This document shows, piece after piece, positions 20,080 through 37,922 of a stretch of 64,000 nucleotides of DNA. The position numbers and the translations under genes are program-made. The notes under the pieces are model-generated. The model was not told the DNA's origin. It was given only the letters and a program-made list of their open reading frames with translations, and made no database searches. The DNA is taken from the NCBI GenBank assembly GCA_036785325.1, contig JAXIVH010000006.1, positions 8,722,415 through 8,786,414 of the forward strand, given 5' to 3'. Every line of letters begins with the position of its first letter. The first letter of the stretch is position 1. The DNA is from Urophycis tenuis. Its lineage: Eukaryota; Chordata; Actinopteri; Gadiformes; Phycidae.

Positions 20080-20963
20080 GATTAGATTCAACTTTATTGT
20101 CATTGTGCAGAGTACAAGTACAGGGACAACGAAATGCAGTTGGCGTTCTAACTAGAAGTGCAAATGTGCAAGACATGAAAAGTGGCAGTGGTTATTAAAG
20201 TTGCAGTAATACCGAAGTACGGTCGTACTAAAATGACATAAACAGTGCAGATTGAGGTAGTGATCATCAAGGTATAAAAACGATATTAAACGTTTGTTAA
20301 CAGTGGTATAAACATGTAAAAAAAGTGTAAACAATGTACAATGTGCAAATAGTGCATGTAATAGCGATATAATAAAAGTAGTGTACTCGTGGTGCAATAG
20401 TGCTCTAGTGCAATATAACAGAACAGAACGGGTACAACAGATGAATATGGATTGTATGGATATGGGGGGTCAATGGCAGTTAGAATAAATACAATAAATA
20501 ACATTACTATAAATTAAATATATGTGGTATGTCCAGGGGGGGTTAGGGGGGGGGGGGGGGGGACCAGGTATTGGGTGGGCAGTGGTGAGTGTCTATGGGG
20601 GGGGGGGGGGAATGTTCATGTGGGTGTGGAGTTCAGGAGGCTGACAGCCTGGGGGAAAAAGCTTCCCCTGAACCTGCTGGTCCGGGTGCCCAGAGACCTG
20701 AAGCGTTTTCCAGAGGGGAGGAGGGTGAACAGTCTGTGGTTGGGGCGAGAGCTGTCCTTTGCGATGCTGCGCGCCTTACGCAGGCACCGCTTCCTCTGGA
20801 CAGCCTTGATGGAGGGGAGTGGGGAACCGGTGACGCGTTGGGCGATTTTCACCACCCTCTGCAGTGCTTTCCGGTCCGAGGCGGAGCAGTTACCATATGT
20901 ACCACACCACACTGTGACACAGTTGGTTAGTACGCTCTCGATGGTGCTACGGTAGAAGTTCAC
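20080..20963 (-). mobile_element. 5'-truncated non-LTR retroposon (3' end of reverse-transcriptase ORF plus 3'UTR)
   Basis: The minus strand reads FYRSTIESVLTNCVTVWCG, then KALQRVVKIAQRVTGSPLPS and RKRCLRKARSIAKDSS to LFTLLPSGKRFRSL. This is the C-terminal end of a fish LINE reverse-transcriptase polyprotein (L2/Rex-like, family uncertain). A 3'UTR follows, ending in (AATCT)n at 20080-20098. It is cut off at about 20963 and lacks the catalytic domain, so it is a dead copy. Poly-G runs lie inside it. Confidence 0.85.
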
Positions 20964-20996
20964 CAGGATCTAAGGAGACAGGTGAACCCAATGCAC

Positions 20997-21028
20997 CTCG
21001 TAAACCCAATGCACCTTGGGTTTACGAG
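20997..21028 (+). repeat. Perfect 13-bp hairpin with 6-base loop
   Basis: The left arm CTCGTAAACCCAA and the right arm TTGGGTTTACGAG are exact reverse complements. It lies 35 bp beyond the truncated end of the LINE fragment. The word ACCCAATGCACCT is also directly repeated there. Confidence 0.85.
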
Positions 21029-22593
21029 ACACAGTGAGGTTGATGTATGCTGTGTATATAATGATGTTACCGACAAATCTGACCAAGAGACTGACAGGTG
21101 CTTTAAGAAAAGCACCCCGTTGAAGGAAACGGGTTGTAATCTTACATGACATGAGAATCCTCCACGAGGCAACCTTCAGAGATTAGTGTTATTTATTTAG
21201 AGATTATTTGCTGTTACACTGATGTACCTCAACGTGAAATGTTTTTTTTTTTTTTGTCGTACACTGTGTTATTTCATTGTTTATAAAAAATAAATAAATA
21301 AATAAAAAGACACGGAATTATCGTTCTAATTTGAATGCAGTTCCTGGCCACCAGAGGGCAGTGTTGACCGTGCTAATCGTGAACTATCTGGTGCATGATA
21401 AATGAGAACTTGTTCACCATTCACAGACATTCCACTTGCTGGAATGCCAAGTTTTTATTCATGAATTCGATCAGTGTGATCTCATCACGACTTGCAAATG
21501 TGTTCTGAACACAAGGGGACCCCACTGTCCCCAATCCCCGCTTTTCGTCTCTGTGTTGGAAAAAGTTTGAGTCCCGTGATTGAGATCTAAAACGATTAAC
21601 AATTTTGAGGTTCAATGACCAGTGGTTTACGACAACACAGACTAGTCGTGTTTAACACTTTTGAAGGATGCGTTCTCCAGTCCGACGAGCGACGTGCGTC
21701 TTGCACTTCTTATTGTCCGGAGCGTCGGCCGTCTCCACTGGCAACACACTACAGAAACCAGAAACTCAACTCTTGGACACTTGCATGCCGTTTCCCATTT
21801 TTTGGAAGGCGTAAAATCGATTCAACACCAATGTTAGTAGTCACCCACTACAAATGACCGTACCGGCGAAAGAATTGTCCATGTACGTCTGCTTCTTGTA
21901 AAATGTGGCTCTGTTGTGGTCGTGGTTGCTGTGCGGTTCTTGGGTTACACTGATGGGGCCATGGTTTTGTGTTGCGGGTATGTCGCCTAGTGAATTCACA
22001 GGCAGACACTGTACCACAAAACCCAGAAAGAACCGTGGTAAACATCTCGTCTGACGTGAGGTATGAGCGCGATTAGGAGATAGGGGATGTGTGCCGTATA
22101 TGTATGAGTTGAATCGCCAAGTGTAGCCCACCAGAGACGAGCAGGTGAGCCAATTCTACTGTAAAACTAAGACTTGGAAGTGAAGTGATGGACATGATGT
22201 TTGGAACGGCAGCACATTTTATAGTAGGCCCGCATCTTCAAATTCTACACATGTTTTGCAATTGCGTACTTTTGTGATTACTGATACTAAAAATATATTT
22301 CCTACGTTTATTTGCTCAGTCCTCAGTCCAAATACAACTAGATGATATTTAAATATTAAATATAATATTTGATGATGATGATGATGATAACCACGCACTT
22401 CACCGCTGGTTGTGCTTTGATCACATGTGTTTAGTGTTATTCCAGCTGTTAAGACTCACGTTATTGTAATCGTTCTCTTTTTAGAAAGATCAACCACAAT
22501 GGATACACGATGGTAGCTCCACTCTGAAACCTTTGGAGAGGGAGAGAGAGGAGAGAGAGACATTGCCAACGAGCGGGCGCCCGCTGCTCCATC

Positions 22594-25500
22594 ATGACTG
22601 CGGTGGTTCCTCCGAAAAACGGGGTGCCTGCGTTGTGCAGAGACGGGGACCAGCTCCTGCGGTCGGGAGATGTTGTCGGTGCCACCGTCCGCTACACCAC
22701 CGCCTTCAAGACCCACGCCGCCGCCACCGTGGCCCACATGCGGGGCCTAGAGCCACCCAACCACGCGGCGGTGGTCTCCACCCTGGAGGGCTGGCTGGAC
22801 GGCCGGGGGGACCCCCCTCCAGACGGCAACGGGTCCCACGCCGGCAAGGGCCTGGCGGCCGTGTTCCTCTCCACACTCAGCCCCAACAACCTCTCCGCCA
22901 CCGTCTTCAAGATGGAGTCCCTCCTCCAGAGCGGAGGCCGCGGCTGCGACGAGATCTACGCCCGCTGCACCGCCTTGCTCGAGGGCAGGCGGAACCCCCG
23001 GCCGGAGGGCGCGGCCCGGGCGGTGCTGGCGCTGACCCGCGCCCTGGCCTCCCTGTGCTCCCACCCGCAGGACGGCCGCTGGCTGCGGCTGTACCTCCGC
23101 GCCTACCAGGAGAGCCCGTCCCAGGCGGTGGCGCTGGTGAGGAGCAGACAGGGGCGGCACCTTCCCAGAATGGTCCGGGCCTTCAGCGGCGCTTTATGGC
23201 AGCGGTACGCGTCCTCCGTCGGGTCCACAGACGTGTCTCCGGTGGCCGCCGGCGGGGACGAGGAGCCGGACGCGGCGCACGTGTCCGAGTTCCTCCGCTT
23301 TCTGCTGGCGGTCGGCCCGGGCGACAGAGGGGTGCTGGAGGCGCAGGCGTCCCACCTGTTCTTCACAGGTCTGTACGCCGACAGCGCCGAGGTGTACTCT
23401 GTCATCTTGGACGGCGGCGAGCCGAAGACGACCGAGGGTTCGAGCCCGGGTGAGGAGGATCCGGGGGTCACCGCGGAGACCAAGGCCAGGCTCCTCACCG
23501 GCAGGGCGGCGGCTCGCTTCTCCGCGGGGGGCCGGGTGACGGAGGCCTGCGGGGACCTGGGCGTGGCCTTCGAGCTCCACCCGGCCTCCGCCCGCCACCA
23601 CTTCCAGAAGCTCTTCCCCGACCAGGGCGCCGGCCTGGCCGCCCGCCAGCACCTCCGGCAGCAGGCCGACCGGGGGCTGGCGGCCTACCGGGACCGGGTC
23701 CTGCTCCGGGCCGACCTGCGCTCCGACGAGGGCGCCGACCTGCTGGACCCGGCCGTCACCCACCTGCGGACCCTGTGTCGCCTGGAGCCCGACGGCGGCG
23801 GGCGGGAGCTGCGGGTGCGCCTGGCCGAGTGCCTGCTGCTGCGGGGCGAGCACCGGGAGGCGCTGTCCATCTGCAGCCAGCTGGCCGCCGTGCCGCTGGA
23901 CGGCGCCCACCACAGCTACCAGAACACGGTGCGGGTGCTGCGCGGCTACGCCAGGGTCCTCTCGGACGACCCGCGGGGCGCCATGGAGGACTTCCGGGCG
24001 GTGATCGAGCACAGCGCCCCGCACCCGCGCAGCTGCGTGCGTGCGCTGTGCGGCCGGGGCCTGCTGCGCATGGCGGCCGGGCGGCGCTACCTGGCGGCGC
24101 TGGACTACGTGACGGCCAGCCGGCTGCAGCCGCAGGAGACGGGCCTGGCGCTGCGCTGCCTGGTGCCCTGGAACTCCCGGGGGCTGCTGCTGGCCGTCCT
24201 GCTGGAGCAGGGGAGGGTGATGCTGGAGGGCAGGGAGGCCGGGCCCGGGAGGGAGAGCCTGCGGCCCCAGGGGGACCAGGAGGGGGATCCTCCTCCCATA
24301 CGGGCCGCCACCCAGAGGGAGGACCACAGAGAAGGGTAGCGACCCGGTTCCTAATGTAGGGGCTAAGATGAGAATGATGGGACGGGCTGTCCTGGCAAAG
24401 AGCAAGGAGAAATGTCTATATTTGATCACATTTGATCCGACTGAAGTTGTAGTTGGCCTCATGAAAAAAAAGGTTGCCTCGTACCAATAATCTTTATCGA
24501 TGAACCAATCATGATGTTGTTCTGTTGATCATGTGGTCGATCGCGGGCCTAGTAAGCCTGACTGGGGCCAGGTGAGGCTGCTTAAATCAGCCATCAATCC
24601 GTATTTATTCATTGTGGATGTTAAATTGTTAAAACGTTTTTCTCATTTTAAATCATATTCCATCAGGAATGGATGAAGTGAATGATGCTCTCCTCAAATG
24701 TTCTCCCCATCCTCCTCTCCGGTCACCACCAGAACCCCGGGCGGGGTCCACTGTCTGGCCACGCTGCTGATGGAGCTCCGGCCCGGGGAGGATGGGCCCC
24801 AGATCCTGGCCGCTGACGCCCTGTACCAGCTGGGCCGCGTGGAGGAGGCCCACCGGCTGCTGCTGGCGCTGGGAGCGGCCGGCCAGCGGGGCTCGGTTCT
24901 GGCCCGCCTGGCACTGCTGCAGCTGCACAGGGGCTTCATGTATGACGCCAATCAGGTCGGTGGACCGGTGCTGAAACATGTCTGAAACGCTCTACTGTTT
25001 TTCTGTGTTCTGACTTCTGTTTCTGTTGTCTGTGGTACGCTCTTGTGTCTCCTCACTCTTATTTTGTAAACCTGGATCAATATTTGATGGTTGTTTGACT
25101 CAAAAGGCCTCAAGGTTCACAGTCTGCAGGCATCCTTGCGCAAGAAGTCTGACTCCAACCATGCCCTTGATGACCAGCACCTGCATTTCGCTCTAAGCAG
25201 CTGCGGATAAAAATAAAACAACACTTACCAAATACAGTAGTAATAGAAAAGTGTATCCAGCCCAGGGTTAGCATTGCGTTGGTGTTGAATCCTTTAACGT
25301 GGGAGGTTTGTGGCGCATCGTGGGGGAAATCTTAAAAACCCAGAGTCCTGGATGAGAAATCTGGATAAAAAACCAGTGTGAAGTGCCGCTGTAAGCCTCT
25401 GTCTGTTTTTCGATTGATTTTCTATCAACACCTTTGGCGTCTGGTCTTTGGCCTCAGGATTAAGGGCCACTGATTCACTCACAGTGGGGAAGGAGCTCTG

Positions 25501-28500
25501 GCTTAAATCCTTTCTCTCCATCAGCTGCTGAAGAAGCTGATCCAGTGTGGGGACACCAGCTGCCTGCGGCCACTGCTGGCGCTGGCACGCCCCAAGGACA
25601 AAGTGCTGCTGCAGGCTCACTGCCACTCCGCCTCCAAACGCATTTTAGTGGCCAGCTCCACCTCCACCCCCACCTCCACCTCCACCAACGCCGTGACGGA
25701 CGAGGGCGTTCTCCGTGAGGCCGTCGCGTATCTCTCCATTGCCATCATGGCCTCTGGTGAGATTCAGTTTTACACAGCTAACCTCATACACCTCACATCT
25801 AACCTCATACACCTCAAATATAACCTCATACACCTCACATCTAACCTTATGCACCTTACATCTAACCTCACATCTAACCTCACATCTAACCTCATACACC
25901 TCACATCTAACCTCACAGCTAACCTCATACACCTCACATCTAACCTTATGCACCTCACATCTAACCTCATGCACCTTACATCTAACCTCACATCTAACCT
26001 CATACACCTCACATCTAACCTCACAGCTAACCTCATACACCTCACATCTAACCTTATGCACCTCACATCTAACCTCATGCACCTTACATCTAACCTCACA
26101 TCTAACCTCATACACCTCACATCTAACCTTATGCACCTCACATCTAACCTCATGCACCTTACATCTAACCTCACATCTAACCTCATACACCTCACATCTA
26201 ACCTCACATCTAACCTCATGCACCTTACATCTAACCTCACATCTAACCTCATACACCTCACATCTAACCTGCCATCTGGCCTCACACCTCACATCTCACC
26301 TGATGTTTGCAGGCGGGGTGGCGGCCGACTCCCTGCTGGAGAGAGCACGCTGCTACGCCCTGCTGGGGCAGCGCAAGACGGCCATCTACGACTTCAACGC
26401 CATTCTGAAGGAGCGGCCGGACCACGTCCTCGCCCTCTGTGGGCGTGGCTTCACCTACCTGACGCTCAACCGCCAAAAGGTATTCCGCGGGGTGCGGCGG
26501 TGCATTCAGCGCGTTCGCAACGCACGCGGCCATTTCGTCGTAGAAAAGCTTACATGGCAACGAAATGGCCGCCACAGCAAGATGTGGCGGCCATTTCCAC
26601 GCCATGTCAACGTGGTGCATCGGTGTGTAAATTCATACCATCAGAGTATTGTCACAAGAGGATCACCGAGTAAAAGGCGTGGCACGTAAACACACTGGTC
26701 GGTTCTGTTCAGCCAAGCTGCTCTGTCGGACCTCTGTCCCCCCCAGGAGTGCACCGAAGACATCCTGTCAGCCCTTCAGCTCAGCGTCGACGCTGTCACC
26801 AAAGACATCCTGTCGCTGAAGGACAAGGCCCGCACCCTGGTCTGCGATTGGCTGGAGCAGTACTGCCGGAGCAACCGGTTGGAGGGCGTGGTCACCGGGG
26901 CGGCGCCCTGTCAGGAGGATCAGCTGACGGAGGCCTTCCTAATCAGCGGTGCCCTCTTGAGGGTGGACAGCAGGAACCCCGGATGGCATCTCCTCTATGT
27001 TGACACGCTCCTCGCTAAAGGTAAGCGACACTGCGCGCACCTGATGAGCTGTCATGGCTGCCGTGGACGGGGAGCGTTGACGCCCCTCCCGGCGTTGACC
27101 CTAACCCCGGGGACGTGGGGGGAGCACTCGGATTCTCCAGACGCTGGGTTCAAAGTTCAAACAGTTTTGGCTTTGACCCCGGCTTTACATTGACCTCTTG
27201 AAGAGCGTCCAATCAAAAGAAAGCTTGATTGGAGAGTTTGAATGGAGAGGCCTTCAGCCAGGCGCACCCTGAGAGTTTGAGGTCCGACTTCTCTGAAATG
27301 CATTTTTTCTTTGTCCATAAAAGAAAGTTACTTTACTTCACTATATGGTTAAACGAAAAATGGCTTTGAAATGCCCCCAACACTGAGCCCATGTACCACC
27401 TGGATGACCTTGGGGCTTCCTGTCCCTGGCTGCAGGTGAGGTGAAGGCTGCGGGGGCTCACCTGAGCCAGGTGTTTGGCCAGGAGCCGCGGGAGGCTGTG
27501 GCCCAGGCCCGGGCCGGGGTGGTGGAGGCCTGGCAGCAGGACTACCAGGGCGCGGCCCACAGGCTCGGCAGGCTGTCGGAGAAAGACCCCGAGTGTCTGG
27601 GCTTCCTGCTCGCCATGGTGCCCCTCAGCCACAGGAAGCGACTGACGCAGGTGAGATGTTGCGGTTCCATCTGTGCTTCCTGTTGCATTTTCCCTCCCTG
27701 CCACACAAAAGTACATTTAGTAAGGTTGACGCGCAGTGACTTCAGATGTAGGTCATGAAATTATGAGTATTGGGGTTAAGGCATTTTGTCGTTTTGATGC
27801 TAACCCCAAGGTATATACGTTATGGGGATCGAACTCAGTACCTTCTGCTGGGGGTCCAACCCCCTATCCGCTAAACACTCGGGCCCATGTTTGAACATGT
27901 GTCCCCGTTTCGGACGTCTGCTCAGGTGGCTGCTCAGGAGGCCGGTCGCCTGTCCTCCACGGGCAACTGGAGCGGCGCCCTCGCCCTGCTGACCGTGGCG
28001 GTCCGGGCCACCTCCGGCGCCAGGAGGTTCCAGTACCTGCGGCAGCGGGCCGCCTGCCTGGCCCAGCTGGGCCTCCACCAGCGGGCCGTGGCCGACCTGG
28101 ACGCCGTGATCCAGAACCACGGCGCCGGGTCCGGAGCGCCGGGGGCGGAGCCGGAGAAGGAGGAGGAGGAGGAGGCGGGCGACGAGGAGCGGGGGTCCCG
28201 GGCCGAGGACCTCTGCCGGCGGGGCCGCAGCCTGCTGCTGAGCGCCCGAGAGGGGCCCGCCCTGGACGACTTCACGCGGGCCCTGGCGCTCCACCGGGCC
28301 AGGGCGCTGCGGTGCGCGGAGGCCGGGGTGGGGCGGGGCCAGCTGGCCGAGTGCTTCCTGCGGGGCGCCCTGCGGTGCTACGGCGAGCAGCGGCTCAGCG
28401 ACGCCTGGAGGCTGGCGGAGACCGGCCTGGTTCTGGACGGCGACAACGCCGGGCTGCGCCGGCTCCGGGCCCGGGTGAAGCGGGAGGTGGGCGGTCCCTG

Positions 28501-28513
28501 TAACGTCAACTGA
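22594..28513 (+). CDS. ttc34: Tetratricopeptide repeat protein 34
   Basis: Seven exons with matching phases: 22594-24335, 24733-24955, 25525-25756, 26313-26479, 26747-27020, 27436-27650 and 27926-28513. They encode 1146 residues, in the range expected for TTC34. The 1.74-kb first exon encodes residues 1-580 and is extremely GC-rich. TPR-like helical pairs are scattered along the protein, clearest at residues ~738-765 (ADSLLERARCYALLGQRKTA) and ~970-1000 (YLRQRAACLAQLGLHQRAV). TPRs form protein-binding solenoids; the partner is unknown. The exon 1 donor (AAGG/gtagcg) is weak but is the only one giving the required phase. The ATG at 22594 follows an upstream stop-containing region and has a plausible context. 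No signal peptide or membrane segment is seen. The next gene, alas2, is convergent. Confidence 0.9.
25770..26295 (+). repeat. Minisatellite (CTCACATCTAACCTCATACAC), stop-free in several frames
   Basis: Units of 21 bp (CATACACCTCACATCTAACCT) are mixed with 12-bp units (CACATCTAACCT) and slight variants (TATGCACC, CACAGCTAACC). The array fills the ttc34 intron between exons 3 and 4. Both unit lengths are multiples of three, so reading frames stay open on both strands for about 500 bp. Confidence 0.95.
26528..26607 (+). repeat. Nested inverted repeats in ttc34 intron 4
   Basis: GAAATGGCCGCCACA (26562-26576) pairs perfectly with 26583-26597 across a 6-base loop, and the stem extends outward with ACATGGC/GCCATGT. 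A competing 11-bp stem uses GGCCATTTCGT (26528-26538) and ACGAAATGGCC (26560-26570). It is probably a small MITE or an inverted duplication. Confidence 0.8.
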
Positions 28514-30115
28514 GGCGCCCGAGGGTGAGGCTGACTGACGGCTCTGTGTCCAATAGCGTGGGGTGTCCCCTCCGTCGTGCGGCCCGGTCCCACATCGAGG
28601 TATAAAGGCGTAAGTTATGTGAAAGTTATGCTTCCGCGTTGACGCAACGCTACGGGGCTTACGGACCCGTTACGTCCTTGCGGACCCCCCTTGCGTCCAC
28701 CGCAATGGCCTGACGTGCACCTCCCAAAAATCCTAGACGTGTGTCGAGGCGGCGCAACACCAAAGCAGCGGCATTGGCTGTGATTAGTCCGCTAACTACA
28801 TCCGCTGGAGACCGCTTTTCTGGTTTGACTGATTGGCGACAACATATATATATAACTTTTGCCTTCATGTCTGACTGTAAACTTTTTTTTTATTCGCTAG
28901 CAATCCGTATGTAATGACCAGAATGGTTATTCTGGTCCCTCTACCGGTGTGGCATTGAGTTGCATTTTGATACGAAAACCCCACGCAGAACCATCACGGT
29001 CTCATGACTGCATCCAAGCAACTGCGTGGCCATTGCGTGATCACTACGTGATCACTACACGGAACCATAACCGACGCTTAACTCACCCAGTTGTTTTTAA
29101 GCGGTGTTTAAGTGCCTGATTCTACAGATGTCATATTTGGGGGGGGGGGGGGGGGTGTGTTTCGATGGGACAGGGGAAACTACCAAAACTTTCACGAATA
29201 CAAGTTATTACAATGATCGTATTAGTCAAAATAACGATGGACACGTTGACCACCATTTGGTTTTATTATATTATCGATATATTATTGGGTCACAATCAAA
29301 ATATGCTTTTAGTGAAACATTCAACACATTCAAGGAGTCGTTTGGGACTATGTGATTCTGGTTGGGTATGAATATGTCCAGTCATCTAATATGTGCTTTC
29401 ATTATCTAATGGAAGACTAAAGAGGTTTATTTAAAGTGCCTATGTGCAGGTTCAATGCCATTTAACACTTTCAACAGAATGAATACATGTTTTTATACGT
29501 CCATAAATCTCTAAATAAATAAATAAATTTAAATAGTCACTTCAGCATAAATATTATTTGAGGTTAACTACCTCAAGATAGAAAGTCAGGTTATGGACAC
29601 AATCTGTTTTATGTTTTCTAGTTTTATAAGATGTACCATGTGAGATAACATTTATACATATAAATAAATGTACCATTTGGTTTGAAATGTTTTTTAATTG
29701 ATTTTATGTATATTGGTTGTGTGACTGTATTCAAGTTTTAATAAGCACCTCAAGATCTCTAAATGAAAAGTGGATGGTGAACGAAAAGATTAAGTTGTTG
29801 ACACTTTCAGTTGAGAATGAGCCTGATATGGTCTACGTCAAGGCACTTATGGTACAAACGGACATGCTATTGACTAGGTTGTCATGGTGATACCTAGGTT
29901 GTCATGGTAATGACTAGGTTGTCAGGGTGACAATTAGGCAGACATGTAATGATGAGGCAGACATGGCAATGACTTGTGAAGATTAGGTTGTCATGGTAAT
30001 GACTAGGTTGTAATGACAAAGGAGAAATGGCAATAATCAGTCATGCTAATGGTTACGTTGTGTCATGGTGGTGACCCGGAAGTGATGGTAACGACGAGGG
30101 AGTGACGGGGGAGGA
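28514..30115. other. Convergent intergenic region between ttc34 and alas2
   Basis: It holds the ttc34 3'UTR (AATAAA candidates at about 29514-29526) and, on the other strand, the alas2 3'UTR. A probable MITE lies at 28626-29070 and a poly-G run at about 29140-29156. From about 29875 to 30065 there is a degenerate tandem repeat with the word TAGGTTGTCATGGTAATGAC. No coding exon was found. Confidence 0.6.
28626..29070. mobile_element. Putative MITE with short terminal inverted repeats
   Basis: The left end TTATGCTTCCGCGTTG and the right end ACACGGAACCATAA are imperfect inverted repeats (TTATGSTTCCGYGT). The interior is rich in palindromic words (GTGATCAC, CTTGCGGACC). The class is uncertain; the TTA/TAA edges weakly suggest PIF/Harbinger. 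Confidence 0.45.
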
Positions 30116-36565
<6,450 letters not shown>

Positions 36566-36869
36566 GGCGCTCGAGCTGTTCTCGCTCTGGTAAACGACAA
36601 CGGCGCGATTGAATCAGGATAGATGTGTCACAAATACATCCACATGCCTGCTCTGAGACCTATCTGCTCATGAGGGCTGTTTCATTGCATTATATTCTGT
36701 ACACTGTTTGTTTAAAAATACTTGCACTATAATTAGTTTAGATTATATTTATTTTACATTTTTAGTTTATTTAGTTTTAGTCTATATTTATATCTTAATG
36801 TATATATATATTATTTTTACATACACTTTTATTTTTATTTTTATTTTTATTTTTATTTTTATTCTATTC

Positions 36870-36944
36870 TGTAATACTGCTGCTACATTGGAATTTCCCA
36901 GCATGGGATTAATAAAGTATTTCTATTCTATTCTATTCTATTTC
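36870..36944 (+). mobile_element. LINE/SINE 3' tail with (TTCTA)n
   Basis: TGGAATTTCCCAGCATGGGA followed by TTAATAAAGTATTTCTATTC and (TTCTA)n is the 3' tail of a common teleost retroposon. The AT-rich sequence upstream (36700-36870) may belong to the same element. It lies in alas2 intron 1. Confidence 0.6.
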
Positions 36945-37828
36945 TCCTTGATGTATGTTTCATTGCCCGGTGTATTTATTTGAAAAATAAACCACTGTCC
37001 TTTGGGCCGGGTCACAGTACAACGTTGCCCCGTGTGGTGTGCAGGCCTGTAACCTAGGGGGCGCTGTGGTCCCCCCCCCCTGCTCTTATCTCGGAGCAGC
37101 ACGAGCGCGCTATCCCAGCTGCTGCAGGTGCTGAAGAGAGATTCTGCTCATGACGTCACTTCTCCAGAGCTGATACTGCTTGCTGATACCACGTCACACA
37201 CACATGCATTCACATCACGCAATATTATGTGATGTGGATGTAATGAGTTATTAGAACTTATAACACACACACGTCGCTATTTCCACACAGTCTTCATCAG
37301 AGTGCATGGGCCTTGGTGTAAAGCCACATTAAAATAAAAAGTATGCAGACCTGAGCTATGTAGTGACAGATAAGCAAGTTCTTCGTATCTGCGGTTTATG
37401 TGTGGTCACAAGTTATTTTTGAGTTGCGCTGTCAAAAGGCTGTTAGTAACAAGCCGCAACAAGGTCTGTAGGTCTTAACCAATAACCACCGAAGTTATTT
37501 CAACACGGCATATGGGCTTAACACTAAGCCACTGTTGTAGATGTTAGTTCTACGTTTGACGTCCTTTAGCACGGTCAAAAGTAAGCCTCATAATGATAAT
37601 AACAGCGACAACAACGATCATTATACGATTAATAATTTAGGGTAATTATTGTATGTGCCACAGATACGTTCACCTTGAATAGATATACATTTTATTAATC
37701 CTCATAAAATAAAGACAACATTTGAATATTCTCCAACTTTAAAGTGATGACATTCACATTATTATTATTATATGACTTTATACATTATAATATTGAAATA
37801 CAAGATAAAAGACACGAGACGATCTTAC

Positions 37829-37920
37829 CTGTTGACCTGCACTGAGGACGAACTTTAGAAACAACGACCACCGAGAGGGGTGGGTGTGCGCAACGGAATC
37901 TGACAGAAAGGTTCACTCCC
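37829..37920 (-). other. alas2: alas2 noncoding exon 1 (5'UTR)
   Basis: The donor CAACAG/gtaagat marks the 3' edge at 37829, and the next exon starts at acceptor 36586. The 5' edge is not certain. A TTAAA TATA-like motif at 37947-37951 (gene strand CCCTTAAAGCG) would place transcription start near 37918-37922. A GATA motif (AGATAG on the plus strand) sits at 37986-37991, and a CACCC-type stretch (ACACCCACCCC) at 37877-37887. Confidence 0.7.
37831..37853 (-). promoter_or_regulatory. alas2: Iron-responsive element of alas2
   Basis: On the gene strand the CAGTGC apical loop is flanked by GTTCGTCCT on the left and AGGTCAAC on the right. The unpaired C bulge lies 5 bases before the loop, the canonical IRE layout. 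It matches the human ALAS2 element I recall, except that one upper-stem pair is U opposite U. Iron regulatory proteins bound here would repress translation when iron is scarce. The element lies immediately at the exon 1 donor. Confidence 0.95.
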
Positions 37921-37922
37921 TC

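Larger units (their letters stand above)
19402..22593. other. Intergenic region between the TNF receptor and ttc34
   Basis: It contains the receptor's probable 3'UTR, short SINE debris with a triplicated GGGTGACTTGCTCAA (19788-19830), a LINE 3' fragment (20080-20963), a perfect hairpin (20997-21028) and the ttc34 upstream region. AATAAA motifs occur near 21290-21304. No further gene was recognised. Confidence 0.6.

Noticed and set aside
20616..20963. Host protein gene on the minus strand
   Set aside because: It is the C-terminal end of a LINE reverse transcriptase followed by a retroposon 3' end.
23194..24462. Minus-strand open frame of 422 codons over ttc34 exon 1
   Set aside because: Shadow of a very GC-rich exon. 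The plus frame has TPR-like composition and correct splicing.
25603..26673. Plus-strand open frame of 356 codons with LTSN repeats
   Set aside because: Intronic minisatellite read-through. Canonical splice sites at 25757 and 26312 remove it.
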